The notes: generated by a model from the sequence alone, not told the origin. Positions 26,588-36,961 are shown, counted from the first letter of the stretch. The stretch is 64,000 nt of DNA from Nitrosomonas sp. (GCA_028577615.1 JAJSDU010000004.1:1-64000); one strand, 5' to 3'. Made by a program: numbers and translations.

Positions 26588-28006
26588 TTAACTTTCGGAT
26601 TGATCGCCTTTCTTTTCTAATGGCGAAGTGATACCTTTGAAATAATTCATTGCCTGGATCAGCAGTTGATCATCTTCGGAACCGAATTCAATCGGTGCAG
26701 CGTTTTTCTTGCTTTTTTCCTGTGTGGCATCGTCATTGGTTGTTGATTCCTGTTTCTTTTTTTCACGCGCACTTTGCTTCTGATCTTTTTGACCATTGGT
26801 AATATGACGATTCAGATCGGATTCACGCAGCCGTTGCTCATCGCTGGCGGATTCATCCAGAATGTCGGGCGTAATACCCATGGCCTGTATGGAATGACCA
26901 TTTGGCGTATAGTATAAGGCCGTGGTCAGTTTGATTGCGGTTTCGTTGCCTAATGGCAGAACGGTTTGTACTGAACCTTTGCCAAAGGTCTGTGTGCCCA
27001 TGACAATAGACCGTTTGTGATCCTGCAAGGCGCCTGCCACAATCTCTGAAGCGGATGCCGATCCTCCATTGACTAATGTAATCATGGGCACTGTCTTAAC
27101 ATCCAATGGTAAATCCTGTAAATAATCTCTGCCATGTCCGCGCAGATAATACTCAGGATTAGCATGCAATCTCATCTTGGCATCGACAGCGCGTCCTTCG
27201 GTATATACGACAAGCGCATTTTCAGGTAGAAATGCGGCCGAGACAGCAACTGCGCCGTTTAGCAAGCCACCGGGATCATTGCGTAAATCCAGTATCAGGC
27301 CTTTCATCGGTTCCGTGCTTTCCGCAAAAAGTGTTCTGATGGCTTTTGCGAGGTTTTCTCCGGTGTGCTCCTGGAACTGTGTAATACGAATGTAGGCATA
27401 TCCAGGTTCGATCAACTTGGACTTGACACTCTGGATTTTGATGATGTCGCGCATCAGCGTGAACACCAGCGGCTCGGTTTCGCCTTCTCTGATAATGGTG
27501 ATCGAGATCGGTGTTTTCGGTTTTCCGCGCATCAATTTAATGGCTTCGTTCAGAGACATGCCTTTAACTGCAGTGTCATCAAGTTTGATGATCAGATCGC
27601 CTGTCTGGATACCGGCGCGAAATGCAGGTGTATCTTCAATCGGGGAAATAACTTTGACCAGTCCGTCTTCCATGGTCACCTGTATGCCTAAACCGCCGAA
27701 TTCGCCATGTGTACCGATCTGAAGTTCTTTATATTCATCCTTGTCGAGATAGGATGAATGCGGATCCAAGCCAACCAGCATGCCGTTGATGGCTTCCGTG
27801 ATAAGTTTTTTATCTTCTACCGACTCGACATAATCGCTTTTAATGCGTCCGAATACTTGGGCAAATGTGCGGAGCTCTTCAATAGGAAGCGGGTGAACGG
27901 CCTCTACGGTGTCTCTTTTTGCAATAGCAGAAAAATTCAGGCTGAGCATCACGCCCGCGATTGCGCCAACTAAAACGAAACCTGCTTTTTTGATTATGTT
28001 ACTCAT
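26588..28006 (-). CDS. ctpA: Carboxyl-terminal processing protease, S41 family
   Basis: 472 residues: a signal or anchor helix (10-28), a PDZ domain (about 100-180, GIQVTMEDGLVKVISPIEDTPAFRAGIQTGDLI), and the S41 core with catalytic Ser316 in GGSASASEI and Lys343 in TFGKGSVQ. The C-terminal 80 residues hold a Lys/Gln/Glu-rich low-complexity linker. Periplasmic tail-specific protease of the CtpA type, which in other bacteria trims or removes murein hydrolases, fitting its position after envC. Confidence 0.96.
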   Translation of the reverse strand: MSNIIKKAGFVLVGAIAGVMLSLNFSAIAKRDTVEAVHPLPIEELRTFAQVFGRIKSDYVESVEDKKLITEAINGMLVGLDPHSSYLDKDEYKELQIGTHGEFGGLGIQVTMEDGLVKVISPIEDTPAFRAGIQTGDLIIKLDDTAVKGMSLNEAIKLMRGKPKTPISITIIREGETEPLVFTLMRDIIKIQSVKSKLIEPGYAYIRITQFQEHTGENLAKAIRTLFAESTEPMKGLILDLRNDPGGLLNGAVAVSAAFLPENALVVYTEGRAVDAKMRLHANPEYYLRGHGRDYLQDLPLDVKTVPMITLVNGGSASASEIVAGALQDHKRSIVMGTQTFGKGSVQTVLPLGNETAIKLTTALYYTPNGHSIQAMGITPDILDESASDEQRLRESDLNRHITNGQKDQKQSAREKKKQESTTNDDATQEKSKKNAAPIEFGSEDDQLLIQAMNYFKGITSPLEKKGDQSES

Positions 28007-28220
28007 GATGCTGTCTCCGCACTAACTAACTTTTAAATTTTGAAAATTTTGAAATCACCCAGACCACCTTAAGTCAGGTAAGCATGATCTGGCTGAACAT
28101 AAATGTATAACACGAATCCTGCCGATCATACATTAAAAAAATATCGGAAGTCCCGCTAATTGATTCCGAATACATTCTGATGAACAGTCTGTAAGACATT
28201 TTGAAGTGATTTAAGTTTTT

Positions 28221-29426
28221 TTATTCTATTTTTATCCAGGTCAATGGATCAAATGCTTTGCCTTGGTATCTCAGCTCGAAGTACAGGCCTGTATCCGGAT
28301 TGCCGCCGCTATTGCCAACTGTTGCAATTGTATCGCCACTGCGTACCGTGTCGCCCACTCCTTTTAGCAATGCCTCGTTATTACCATATAGACTCATGTA
28401 ACCTTGGGCATGCTCAATAATCATTAGATTGCCGAATCCACGCAGCCAGTCAGCGAATACTACCTGTCCATGCGCGATGGCTTTGACATCGCTGCCACTG
28501 GATGCATTGATGAATAATCCTCGCCAGGTCAGTTTTCCGGATCGCTGAGCACCGAAACGATTTAATAGTTTCCCGCGCACAGGCAAGCTAAGCCTGCCTT
28601 TAAGCGACTTGAAATTTATATGACGATCGGTCGGAGCGGGAAGTCGGTCATTGTAAACCGCGTTGGAGTTTTTCTGTGTGAGTAGTTTGTTGATTTCTGA
28701 TACGAGACGGGATATGCGTTTCTCGTCTTGTACCAATTTGTTGACCTCATGGTGCTGACGGGTAATTTCCTGAGAAGCTTGATCGAAAATTATTTTGTGT
28801 TTTGATTTTTCCTGTGTCAGTTTTTTGCTTTGGTCTGCATATTCGATTTTTAAAACTTCAATTGCCTTTCTTTTTTCAAGAATGTCCTGAGTTAATGCTC
28901 TCAATCGGTTCAGGGTATTCTGTAATGAATTTATGCTGGCAGAACGCGCCTGCGATAATTGTCGATAATAATACATTTGCCGCATTGCTTGCCCGGGATC
29001 CTGTTGGTTTAGCAGCGTGCGCAAGTAGTTTTGTTCTTTACCGGTGTATTGCTGATAAAGCAATGCATTTAATTGATTCTGCTGTAATTCAAGATCGACT
29101 TTCGATTGATTATATTGTGCCGTGAGTTGATTCAATTCCTGGTCGATTTTTTGTTGATTTGATTTCAGTTCCGTAAGCTTTCGGTTGATGGCGCTGATTG
29201 ATTGTTCCGTTTTTTGCAGGGCATCGGCAGCAGTTTTCTTGATTTTTTCCTGTGCTACTATTTGTGTTCGTATAGTTGTTATCTGGTGACGCAACGCTTC
29301 CAGCTTTTTCTGGTTTTCGGAAGCTGTGGCTGATGTACTGAGGAAAAACAATATGCAGCCAAGCAGCATGCAACCCAAGGGAAAGCTGTAACATAATTGG
29401 CTTGTTGTGTTTTGAATTGATCTCAA
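28221..29426 (-). CDS. envC: Murein hydrolase activator EnvC
   Basis: 401 residues: signal region, a long coiled coil (about 25-250, Gln/Glu/Lys/Leu heptads), and a C-terminal LytM/M23 fold (about 295-398). The zinc ligands of active M23 enzymes are replaced (WRGLFIN in place of HxGxD, YMSLYGN in place of the HxH site), the hallmark of EnvC, which does not cut murein but activates amidases at the septum under FtsEX control. Start is uncertain: TTG at 29426 gives the longest form, ATG at 29369 (MLLGCILFFLSTSATASE) also yields a signal peptide; neither has a good ribosome site. Confidence 0.93.
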   Translation of the reverse strand: MRSIQNTTSQLCYSFPLGCMLLGCILFFLSTSATASENQKKLEALRHQITTIRTQIVAQEKIKKTAADALQKTEQSISAINRKLTELKSNQQKIDQELNQLTAQYNQSKVDLELQQNQLNALLYQQYTGKEQNYLRTLLNQQDPGQAMRQMYYYRQLSQARSASINSLQNTLNRLRALTQDILEKRKAIEVLKIEYADQSKKLTQEKSKHKIIFDQASQEITRQHHEVNKLVQDEKRISRLVSEINKLLTQKNSNAVYNDRLPAPTDRHINFKSLKGRLSLPVRGKLLNRFGAQRSGKLTWRGLFINASSGSDVKAIAHGQVVFADWLRGFGNLMIIEHAQGYMSLYGNNEALLKGVGDTVRSGDTIATVGNSGGNPDTGLYFELRYQGKAFDPLTWIKIE

Positions 29427-29544
29427 TCAGAATGGGGATGGAATTTATTTAAATAAAATCAAATGGTTCCTTGGATTGATTTTACCGTTACGCAACAAAA
29501 TCCTAATAAAAATGGTTGAAGTTTACTCTATTCGCCATGTGAAA

Positions 29545-30294
29545 CTACCCATTTGATTTACCTTGACTAGCGACTTTTTTCATGGCTTCCTGGATTTCCA
29601 TCTGGTCGCCAAGATAATAACTTTGCATCGGATTAAGCGCATCATCCAATTCATAAACCAGCGGGACGCCGGTAGGGATGTTGTGATTCAGAATATCGGT
29701 ATCGGAAATATTGTCAAGGTATTTGACTAATGCACGCAGCGAGTTGCCATGTGCCGCGATAATGATATTCTTGTTCGCAAGTACTTGGGGTGCTATTACA
29801 TCTTTCCAGTATGGAAGGAATCGCGTCACTGTATCCTTCAGGCATTCAGCGAGTGGTAATTCCGAGTTGTTAAGATTTTTATAGCGTATGTCGGCACCCG
29901 GATAGCGCTTATCATCGATAGATAGTGCGGGCGGTCGGGTATCATAACTCCGTCGCCAGATAAGAACTTGATCGTCACCATATTGCGCGGCAGTTTCGGC
30001 TTTGTTTAAACCCTGTAGTGCGCCATAGTGTCGTTCGTTCAGGCGCCATGTATTGTTAATCGGCAGCCACATGAGATCCATTTCGTCGAGCGCTATCCAT
30101 AGTGTCCTGATTGCGCGCTTTAGGACGGAAGTAAATGCAGTGTCAAAGATAAAACCGTTTTCCCGCAGCAATTTTCCTGCGTTCCGGGCTTCTTCAATTC
30201 CTTTGGGTGTTAAGTCAACGTCTGTCCATCCGGTAAATCGATTTTCTTTGTTCCAGACGCTTTCCCCATGTCGAAGAAGGACAATTTTTTTCAT
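29545..30294 (-). CDS. gpmA: 2,3-bisphosphoglycerate-dependent phosphoglycerate mutase
   Basis: 249 residues. Catalytic [16 protein letters not shown] (residues 8-23), [12 protein letters not shown] and the second His in [15 protein letters not shown]. Interconverts 3- and 2-phosphoglycerate in glycolysis and gluconeogenesis; in an autotroph it feeds fixed carbon from the Calvin cycle to central metabolism. First gene of the gpmA-envC-ctpA-moeB run. In SGDTR-type comparison, the loop KNLNNSELP deviates slightly but no catalytic residue is lost. Confidence 0.96.
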   Translation of the reverse strand: MKKIVLLRHGESVWNKENRFTGWTDVDLTPKGIEEARNAGKLLRENGFIFDTAFTSVLKRAIRTLWIALDEMDLMWLPINNTWRLNERHYGALQGLNKAETAAQYGDDQVLIWRRSYDTRPPALSIDDKRYPGADIRYKNLNNSELPLAECLKDTVTRFLPYWKDVIAPQVLANKNIIIAAHGNSLRALVKYLDNISDTDILNHNIPTGVPLVYELDDALNPMQSYYLGDQMEIQEAMKKVASQGKSNG

Positions 30295-30529
30295 ATTTTT
30301 GTTTATATCGTATTCTTTTTTGATGAAAAGCCAAGTTTTATATTCTAATATATCCCGCTAATTTTCGCAGCATATCTGTTTGTTTTTTAACCGCTGTAAT
30401 AGGCTCGACAGAGTGAGTGTGTTTTTTAAGCGACACATATTTTATGACGGCTGAGTATGCTATGTAGTCGTTTCTGATAGAATTCTAATTCAAGAAATAA
30501 TATAAATGTTAACGGGTCAATAGTGTTTT

Positions 30530-30967
30530 ATGGAAGAAACATCGATATTTCAACAATATTTTTTATTAAGAATCGAGAATATTTTTTTTGTTCTGGCAGC
30601 AGTCATCAGTGCAGCGATGCTTATCTGGCCGGCAATTAGTCGAAGCGGTGCTAAGGAAATAGATACCAGCAAGGCGATTGAATTAATCAATTATCAGGAT
30701 GCATTGATACTTGATGTCAGGGATGATAGTGAATACGAATCAGGCCATTTACCTAATTCAAAACATATGCCATCTGAAAAAGTGGAAGAGCGTTGGGTGG
30801 AAATTACAAAATTTAAAGATAAACCGATTGTGGTCATCTATAAAAGCGGCATAAGATCGAGTCATGCAAGTAGTGTTCTACAGAAAAATGGTTTTAAACA
30901 GGTACATAATTTGATGGGAGGTATCGATGCATGGAAGCGTGCAAGTCTGCCTATCGTCAAGAGATAA
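30530..30967 (+). CDS. Membrane-anchored rhodanese-like protein lacking the catalytic cysteine
   Basis: 145 residues. A membrane helix at about 17-36 (NIFFVLAAVISAAMLIWPAI) is followed by a rhodanese domain (AIELINYQDALILDVRDDSEYESGHLPNSKHMP, and NLMGGIDAWKRASLP). At the active-site loop, where a typical enzyme reads VVYCRSGxRS, this one reads VVIYKSGIRS, so the persulfide-forming Cys is replaced by Tyr. Sulfurtransferase activity is therefore unlikely and a scaffolding or phosphate-binding role is possible. First of the run rhodanese-grxC-secB-SH3-gpsA, a conserved proteobacterial order (yibN-grxC-secB-gpsA). Confidence 0.9.
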   Translation: MEETSIFQQYFLLRIENIFFVLAAVISAAMLIWPAISRSGAKEIDTSKAIELINYQDALILDVRDDSEYESGHLPNSKHMPSEKVEERWVEITKFKDKPIVVIYKSGIRSSHASSVLQKNGFKQVHNLMGGIDAWKRASLPIVKR

Positions 30968-30970
30968 AAA

Positions 30971-31228
30971 ATGACCAAAATTGTTATGTACACGACCGGA
31001 TTTTGCCCTTATTGTAAGATGGCTGAGAATTTATTGCGTTCAAAAGGTGTAACGGAAATAGAAATGATACGTGTTGATCTTGATCCGGAGCAGCGTTTAG
31101 ATATGATGGACAAAACAGGTCGGCGAACAGTGCCGCAAATTTATATCGGTGATAGGCATGTCGGTGGCTATGATGATCTTGCGCGACTTGATCATCAGGG
31201 TGAGCTAGTGTCTTTGTTGGTACCATAA
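30971..31228 (+). CDS. grxC: Glutaredoxin 3
   Basis: 85 residues. CPYC redox site (residues 12-15 in TTGFCPYCKMAENLL), cis-Pro in TVPQIYI and the glutathione-binding GGYDDL. Reduces protein and small-molecule disulfides with glutathione in the cytoplasm. Starts 3 bases after the rhodanese-like gene, so it is surely co-transcribed. Confidence 0.96.
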   Translation: MTKIVMYTTGFCPYCKMAENLLRSKGVTEIEMIRVDLDPEQRLDMMDKTGRRTVPQIYIGDRHVGGYDDLARLDHQGELVSLLVP

Positions 31229-31284
31229 CAGCGAATATTCCATACTCGAGATACTTACGTACTGTGACAATTTAAAGGTGAAAA

Positions 31285-31743
31285 ATGAGTGAGCAAAAGC
31301 CGCAGCCGGCATTTAATATTGAAAAGATTTATGTCAGAGATTTGTCTTTGGAGGTTCCGCATGCACCTGGAATTTTTCTGGAAAGAGATGCACCTCAGGT
31401 AAATCTGCAGCTCAATACGCGCAGCGATACAATTGATAAAGAGCTTTATGAAGTGCAGGTTGTGGTTACTGTAACGGCCAAGATCAAGGAAAAAGTGATG
31501 TTTCTTGTGGAAGCGCATCAGGCTGGTATTTTTCGTATTCAGAATGTAGCAGAGAGCGATATCGGTCCGGTTCTGGGCATTGGTTGTCCAAATATTCTGT
31601 TTCCCTACCTCAGGGAGACAATATCCGATACGGTTACTCGCGCCGGTTTTCCGCCAGTTATTCTGAATCCGGTTAATTTTGAGGTAATTTATAATCAAAG
31701 TCAGCAAAGGACCGAGTCAGGAGCTGCGGAGACCAAACAGTGA
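31285..31743 (+). CDS. secB: Protein-export chaperone SecB
   Basis: 152 residues with the SecB pattern FNIEKIYVRDLSLEVPHAP, YEVQVVVTVTAK and the strongly conserved GIGCPNILFPYLRETISDTVTRAGFPPVILNPVNFEVIY core. Tetrameric chaperone that holds preproteins unfolded for SecA. GGTGAAAA before the ATG. Follows grxC as in Escherichia coli. Confidence 0.97.
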   Translation: MSEQKPQPAFNIEKIYVRDLSLEVPHAPGIFLERDAPQVNLQLNTRSDTIDKELYEVQVVVTVTAKIKEKVMFLVEAHQAGIFRIQNVAESDIGPVLGIGCPNILFPYLRETISDTVTRAGFPPVILNPVNFEVIYNQSQQRTESGAAETKQ

Positions 31744-31827
31744 ATTCCAGAAAATAAGATTCTTTTATAACAGCAATTGGCGGTAAGCATGTTGAGTAGA
31801 GCAGGTCAACTGGAATATTATAACCAT

Positions 31828-32286
31828 ATGCGTCGTTCGGGGCGATTTGGTTTGTTTTGTGTATGTGTTCTGTTCTTGATTTCTTCGCATCATGTGAGTG
31901 CCGGCATCGATTTTTTCTCAATTGCCGGTAATGCGGTCATTATGTATGATGCACCGTCGACAAAATCAGGCAGGCTTTTCATTGCCAGTGCTAATTTGCC
32001 GGTCGAGGTTGTTGTTAATGTCGAAGGTTGGTCAAAAGTGCGAGATAGCAGTGGCAGTCTGGCATGGGTTGAACAAAACGCATTGAGTAAACAGCGTTTT
32101 GTTATTGTGATTGCCCCATTAGCGGATATTTATCAATCGGCTAATGAGGATTCAGAAATCATATTTCAGGCTCAGGAAAACGTTGTGATGGAATGGATTG
32201 ATTCTGATATATCCGGATGGGTGCGAGTGCGGCATCGGGACGGGCAGGCAGGATATGTAAGATCAAATCAGGTCTGGGGTGCATGA
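31828..32286 (+). CDS. Exported protein with two SH3-type domains
   Basis: 152 residues. Signal peptide (RRSGRFGLFCVCVLFLISSHHVSA), then SH3b-like domain one (about 28-83: AVIMYDAPSTKSGRLF, EGWSKVRDSSGSLAWVEQ) and domain two (about 90-150: IYQSANEDSEIIF, GWVRVRHRDGQAGYVRSNQVWG). SH3b pairs bind peptidoglycan peptides or other envelope proteins. The start is unsure: ATG at 31789 or TTG at 31777 would lengthen the N-terminus; 31828 gives a compact signal peptide. Its TGA overlaps the gpsA ATG, so the two are translationally coupled. Confidence 0.85.
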   Translation: MRRSGRFGLFCVCVLFLISSHHVSAGIDFFSIAGNAVIMYDAPSTKSGRLFIASANLPVEVVVNVEGWSKVRDSSGSLAWVEQNALSKQRFVIVIAPLADIYQSANEDSEIIFQAQENVVMEWIDSDISGWVRVRHRDGQAGYVRSNQVWGA

Positions 32287-33272
32287 GAATAGCCATATTG
32301 GGCGCAGGTGCATGGGGTACGGCGCTGGCAATCAATTTGTCCGCACGGCACCACGTTACCTTGTGGACGAAATTTCCAGAACATCTGTCCGAGATGGCCA
32401 CTCATCGCATTAATGTCAGTTTTTTTCCTGATTTTCATCTTCCTGAATCGCTATTGCTTACAGCATCACTGCCTGATGCACTGACGGCGGCGGATCTGGT
32501 CGTTCTTGTTGTACCTGTGGCAGGCTTGCGGGAGACGCTGCAGAGCATAACTAAAACAGGTATCAGGGTGCCCATTGTTTGGGGATGCAAGGGGTTCGAA
32601 TCGCACGCGGCAAAATTACCGCATCAGGTTGCGGCGGAAGAGCTGATTGGTGACATTCCGTGTGGTGTAATATCGGGACCAAGTTTTGCACAGGAAGTGG
32701 CGCAGGGATTGCCAGCCGCATTAACACTGGCTTCAAGTGACGCTGCTTTTGCGCAGGAAGTGGCTGGTCAATTGCATAGTGCTAGATTACGCATTTACAC
32801 CAGTCATGATGTCATTGGCGTTGAAACCGGTGGCGCTGTAAAAAATGTCATAACAATTGCTGCGGGAATATCCGACGGTTTGGGATTCGGCCATAATGCG
32901 CGAGCAGCATTGATAACACGCGGTTTAATGGAAATGACCCGTTTGGGGATTGGACTGGGTGGCAAGGCTGAAACGTTCATGGGGTTGGCCGGAGTCGGTG
33001 ACCTGATATTGACTTGTACCGGAGATCTGTCAAGAAATCGCCGCGTTGGGTTGATGCTGGCAGCAGGTAGAGCGTTGCCAGAGATTTTGAATGTGTTGGG
33101 ACATGTTGCCGAGGGCGTTCATACAGCACAGGCTGTCTTGCATTTGAGTAGAAAATTGAATGTAAGTATGCCTATTACAGAGTCAGTCTGCAATATTCTG
33201 CATGCTGGCATGCCAGCAAGAGAGGCGGTTGAGCAACTGCTGAATCGTGAACCAAAAGCGGAAATCTATTGA
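32283..33272 (+). CDS. gpsA: NAD(P)H-dependent glycerol-3-phosphate dehydrogenase
   Basis: 329 residues. N-terminal Rossmann motif ILGAGAWGTALA (5-16), SGPSFAQEVAQGLPAA, catalytic Lys in GGAVKNVITIAAGISDGLGFG, and GLAGVGDLILTCTGDLSRNRR. Makes sn-glycerol 3-phosphate for phospholipids. The ATG at 32283 overlaps the previous stop (ATGA); a longer frame from 32217 lies inside the upstream gene. Confidence 0.97.
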   Translation: MRIAILGAGAWGTALAINLSARHHVTLWTKFPEHLSEMATHRINVSFFPDFHLPESLLLTASLPDALTAADLVVLVVPVAGLRETLQSITKTGIRVPIVWGCKGFESHAAKLPHQVAAEELIGDIPCGVISGPSFAQEVAQGLPAALTLASSDAAFAQEVAGQLHSARLRIYTSHDVIGVETGGAVKNVITIAAGISDGLGFGHNARAALITRGLMEMTRLGIGLGGKAETFMGLAGVGDLILTCTGDLSRNRRVGLMLAAGRALPEILNVLGHVAEGVHTAQAVLHLSRKLNVSMPITESVCNILHAGMPAREAVEQLLNREPKAEIY

Positions 33273-33435
33273 CGCCAGTAATTCGAGAAAGATTCGATTG
33301 GCATCAAGTAAGTTATCGGTGGTTTTGTGCATCATCTAAGTGTTTATCATTAGGTATGCCGCACAGTGAAAATTTCTTGTCCAAACCCGCGCGCATAATA
33401 AAAAGTTTATTTTGATTAAGGAATGGTGTAACCTC

Positions 33436-33464
33436 TTGACCTAGTACGGATGGCTTGATATAAG
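33436..33464 (+). promoter_or_regulatory. Predicted sigma-70 promoter of hupB
   Basis: TTGACC (33436-33441), exactly 17 bases, TATAAG (33459-33464), 56 bases before the hupB start codon. No terminator separates hupB from the two tRNA genes, so it may drive all three. The rest of the 33273-33519 gap shows nothing else. Confidence 0.7.
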
Positions 33465-33519
33465 TGCGTTTGTGCAGTGTTCTTGTGATTTGATTACCAA
33501 CAATTTAAAGGGGAATTTT

Positions 33520-33792
33520 ATGAACAAATCCGAACTTATAGATGCAATTGCAAAGTCTGCAAATATTTCAAAAGCAGCGGCGGGTAGTGCGCTGGATGGA
33601 ACAATTTCTGCTATAACAGCTGCACTTAAAAAGAACGATACTGTAACGCTGGTCGGATTTGGGACATTCAAAGTTGGTAAAAGAGCTGCGCGCACGGGCC
33701 GTAACCCGCGAACAGGCGAGGAAATCAAAATTAAAGCGGCAAAAGTTCCTAAATTTAGTGCTGGTAAAGCGCTTAAAAATGCAGTAAACTAG
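33520..33792 (+). CDS. hupB: HU-type nucleoid protein
   Basis: 90 residues, the standard HU length. [21 protein letters not shown] begins the helical dimer core; the DNA-minor-groove arm is [39 protein letters not shown] ends it. Binds and bends DNA non-specifically. The start is fixed by AAAGGGG seven bases upstream of ATG at 33520; an in-frame upstream ATG would give an unlike extension. The order hupB then ppiD matches Escherichia coli, but lon is not upstream. Confidence 0.97.
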   Translation: MNKSELIDAIAKSANISKAAAGSALDGTISAITAALKKNDTVTLVGFGTFKVGKRAARTGRNPRTGEEIKIKAAKVPKFSAGKALKNAVN

Positions 33793-33808
33793 CGGGCTTT
33801 AGAAAACT

Positions 33809-33884
33809 GGGTGCTTAGCTCAGCTGGTAGAGCGTCGCCCTTACAAGGCGAATGTCGGCGGTTCGATCCCGTCAGCACCCACCA
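33809..33884 (+). tRNA. tRNA-Val (anticodon TAC)
   Basis: 76 bases with encoded CCA. Acceptor GGGTGCT pairs with AGCACCC; anticodon loop CTTACAA gives TAC (33842-33844); T arm contains GGTTCGATCCC. Confidence 0.97.
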
Positions 33885-33916
33885 GAAAAGCAATAAAACG
33901 AGTTAATCGCTAGCAA

Positions 33917-33993
33917 GGAGTGGTAGTTCAGTTGGTTAGAATACCGGCCTGTCACGCCGGGGGTCGCGGGTTCGAGTCCCGTCCACTCCGCCA
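33917..33993 (+). tRNA. tRNA-Asp (anticodon GTC)
   Basis: 77 bases with encoded CCA. Acceptor GGAGTGG pairs with CCACTCC; loop CTGTCAC gives GTC; T arm GGGTTCGAGTCCC. 32 bases after tRNA-Val. Confidence 0.97.
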
Positions 33994-34200
33994 TATTCAA
34001 TCGCAAGCGTTTCTGTGGAATTGGTTTTTCATTCAGTTTCCAGAACCCTTGTTCCTATACTTAAGAAGGAATGATGTCACGCAACGGAAATGACCGAAAT
34101 CGCGTTGCTTTGCATTATCTTTGTTTTTTTGTGTCCAAGATTTATCCTTTCCAGTTTTATCCTGTTCTTTTTCTAATCGTTAACTTGGGATTATTAGACT

Positions 34201-36081
34201 GTGTTTGATTTTGTCAATCGTAAAAAGCGTATCGTTCAGATTGTTTTGTTATTGGCCGTTTTGCCATTTATGTTCTGGGGAGTGCAGTCTTACCGCAGTG
34301 ATGGCAGCGAAAGTTATGTTGCCATTGTTGATGGCGATGAGATTAAGCGTCGAGAGTTTGAACAGGCATTGCGTGATCATCAGTCGAGAATTCGCGCCAT
34401 GTTTGGCGGTAATCTTGACAGTGCGATGCTTGACAGTTATGAAATTAAGGACTCGGTACTTGAGCGATTGATTCAACAACGTCTGCTGTTTCGGGAAGCT
34501 GTAAGTAATGGCTTTACCGTTCTCGATTCTCATTTAATCAACGAAATAAAACAGATACCTGATTTCCAAATCGACAATAAATTTTCCAAGAAGCAATATG
34601 AAACGCTTTTGCGAAATAATGGACTGAATCCGTTAGATTTTGAAGCAGGTAAACGCCAAGAATTGTTATTGGAGCAACTATTGGATGGTTACAGTGAAAA
34701 CAGTTTTGTCTCAAGTAATGCTGTAGACAAAATTTTGTATTTGAGCGAAGTGCAACGGGAAATCAACCAAAAACAAATTCGACCAGAAGATTTTCTGGCT
34801 GAAGTGGAGCCGACTGAGGATCAAATCGTAACCTACTATAATGATCATCAGGAGGATTTTTATCTGCCGGAACGTGTTCGAGTTGAATATATTGTTCTAT
34901 CTTTTGACGCGCTTGCTGAAAATGAAAACGTCAGTGAGGAGGCCGTGTTGAATTATTATCAAACGCATCAGCAGGAATTCGGTCAGGCTGAAGAGCGCAG
35001 GGCAAGTCATATTCTCATTTCTGTTTCAGCCGCAGCCACAGAAGAAGACAAAAAACAGGTGCTTGAGAAAGCGAAAGATATACTTGAGCAGGTGCAACAG
35101 AATCCGGAGCGTTTTGCTGCGCTGGCGGAAGAATTTTCGGATGATCCCGGTTCGGCGAGTCAGGGCGGAGATTTGGGTTTCTTTGGGCGTGGTGTTATGG
35201 TTAAGGCTTTCGAAGAAGCCATTTTTGATATGCAACCGGAAGAAATTCGCGGGCTTGTCGAAACTGATTTTGGTTATCACATCATCCAGTTAACCGAAAT
35301 TAAAGAAGCCGCGGCAGCAGATCTGGAGGAAGTCCGGAAACAAATCGAACAAAAATTAAAAATGGAAATGGTCGGCGGTATTTTTGGTGAAGCTGTCGAA
35401 GATTTCAGTAATACTGTCTACGAACAAAATGATAGCTTACAACCGGCAGCAGAGAAATTTGAGCTGACCGTGCAGCAGAGTGAGTGGATAACGAGAAATT
35501 CGGCTGAGCCCGCTATTCTCCAGAATCCAGACTTGTTGGCCGCGATTTTTTCTGACGATACTATTTTGAAGAAGCACAATACGAATAGTATTGAGGTGGC
35601 GCCGAATACGTTTGTCTCTGCGCGTGCTCTTGAGCATCGGCCAGAGACATCGCAATCATTATCGATTGTCAAGGATGAAATTGTCGAGCGGCTAAAGAAG
35701 CAGCTTGCGGTAGAAAAAGCGCTTAAGCGCGGTGAGGAGATATTTGCTGATCTGGTATCAGGCGGAGCTGATACGATTGAGTGGAGTGAATCTAAACGAG
35801 TATCTTATATGCAGTCACAAGACCTCGATCAGGACACGATACGCGAGATTTTTAAAGCCGATGTCAGTGTTCTGCCTGCATATATCGGTATTGAGAATCC
35901 TCGAGGTGAGTATAGTTTAATTCGAATCAGCAAGGTTATTGAGCCTGACGTGATGACTGCGGACAGTCGTATAAATTTTAACAGACAACTGCAGCAGATG
36001 ATGGCACAGGAAGAAACGACAGCGTATTTGAACGGCCTGAGACAGCGTTATGACGTAATTGTTAAGCGGGATAGTTATTAA
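34201..36081 (+). CDS. ppiD: Periplasmic folding chaperone PpiD (SurA-like, parvulin domain)
   Basis: 626 residues, starting with GTG. One N-terminal membrane anchor ([18 protein letters not shown], 11-28), a SurA_N-like chaperone region (about 35-200), a parvulin-type prolyl isomerase domain (about 266-360: [56 protein letters not shown]), then a helical C-terminal region. Anchored on the periplasmic face of the inner membrane, it assists proteins leaving the Sec channel. Position after hupB is conserved. Confidence 0.95.
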   Translation: MFDFVNRKKRIVQIVLLLAVLPFMFWGVQSYRSDGSESYVAIVDGDEIKRREFEQALRDHQSRIRAMFGGNLDSAMLDSYEIKDSVLERLIQQRLLFREAVSNGFTVLDSHLINEIKQIPDFQIDNKFSKKQYETLLRNNGLNPLDFEAGKRQELLLEQLLDGYSENSFVSSNAVDKILYLSEVQREINQKQIRPEDFLAEVEPTEDQIVTYYNDHQEDFYLPERVRVEYIVLSFDALAENENVSEEAVLNYYQTHQQEFGQAEERRASHILISVSAAATEEDKKQVLEKAKDILEQVQQNPERFAALAEEFSDDPGSASQGGDLGFFGRGVMVKAFEEAIFDMQPEEIRGLVETDFGYHIIQLTEIKEAAAADLEEVRKQIEQKLKMEMVGGIFGEAVEDFSNTVYEQNDSLQPAAEKFELTVQQSEWITRNSAEPAILQNPDLLAAIFSDDTILKKHNTNSIEVAPNTFVSARALEHRPETSQSLSIVKDEIVERLKKQLAVEKALKRGEEIFADLVSGGADTIEWSESKRVSYMQSQDLDQDTIREIFKADVSVLPAYIGIENPRGEYSLIRISKVIEPDVMTADSRINFNRQLQQMMAQEETTAYLNGLRQRYDVIVKRDSY

Positions 36082-36175
36082 GGAGGTAAGGAGGGGAGAG
36101 AGCAGTTACTGTCAGGTATCATGCGACTTAATTTGGGTTCCGATTGATACCTGATGCTTTTGTATGTGATTAGCC

Positions 36176-36961
36176 TTAATCGGGTAGACTGAACGCCACT
36201 GTGTTGAAGCCGGCGTCAACGTAGGTAATTTCACCTGTAATCCCGCTGGCCAGATCGCTACATAAAAAGGCGGCAGTGTTGCCGACTTCTTCGATGGTGA
36301 CATTGCGACGGAGCGGTGAAACGCGCTCAGTGTATCCCAGCAGTTTTCCAAAATTTCCGATGCCTGCCGCGGCAAGCGTTTTGATCGGCCCGGCAGATAT
36401 AGCGTTGACGCGTATCCCTTTCGGACCGAGACTGGATGCCATGAAACGTACATTGGCTTCCAGACTCGCTTTTGCCAGACCCATGACATTGTAATTCGGC
36501 ATCACGCGTACTGCGCCAAGATAGCTGAGCGTTAATAATGCGGCATTCCTGTTTTCCATAAGTGGTAATCCTGCTTTTGCGAGTGCAGCGAAACTGTACG
36601 CGCTGATGTCATGCGCAATGCGGAAGGCATCCCGGTTGACGCTCTCCAGATAATCACCTGTCAATGCTTCGCGTGGCGCGAAAGCGATAGAATGAATGAT
36701 GCAATCCATGCCATCCCAATGTTTCTGTAAGGATTCAAAGCACTGCGTAATTTCGCTGTCGCTGGCGACGTTGCAGGGGAATAATAAGTCGCTCTCGAAC
36801 TCAGTTGCCAGTTTCTCAATTCTTCCGCGTAGTTCTTTATCCTGATAGGTGAATGCAAGCGATGCGCCTTCACGTTTCATCGCTTTGGCGATGCCGTAAG
36901 CAATGGAACGATTGCTGAGTAATCCGGTAATGAGGACGCGCTTGTTATAGAGAAATCCCAT
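36176..36961 (-). CDS. fabI: Enoyl-[acyl-carrier-protein] reductase (NADH)
   Basis: 261 residues. FabI-type dinucleotide site [20 protein letters not shown], and the catalytic Tyr-x6-Lys in [24 protein letters not shown]. Last reduction step of each fatty-acid elongation cycle. Convergent with ppiD; the two stops are under 100 bases apart. A canonical FabI and not FabK/FabL, because the SYLGA and YNVMGLAKA blocks are intact. Confidence 0.96.
   Translation of the reverse strand: MGFLYNKRVLITGLLSNRSIAYGIAKAMKREGASLAFTYQDKELRGRIEKLATEFESDLLFPCNVASDSEITQCFESLQKHWDGMDCIIHSIAFAPREALTGDYLESVNRDAFRIAHDISAYSFAALAKAGLPLMENRNAALLTLSYLGAVRVMPNYNVMGLAKASLEANVRFMASSLGPKGIRVNAISAGPIKTLAAAGIGNFGKLLGYTERVSPLRRNVTIEEVGNTAAFLCSDLASGITGEITYVDAGFNTVAFSLPD

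Noticed and set aside
34075-34115. Weak inverted repeat (GCAACG with CGTTGC) upstream of ppiD
   Set aside because: Only six paired bases with a long spacer; not enough for an operator or terminator call.
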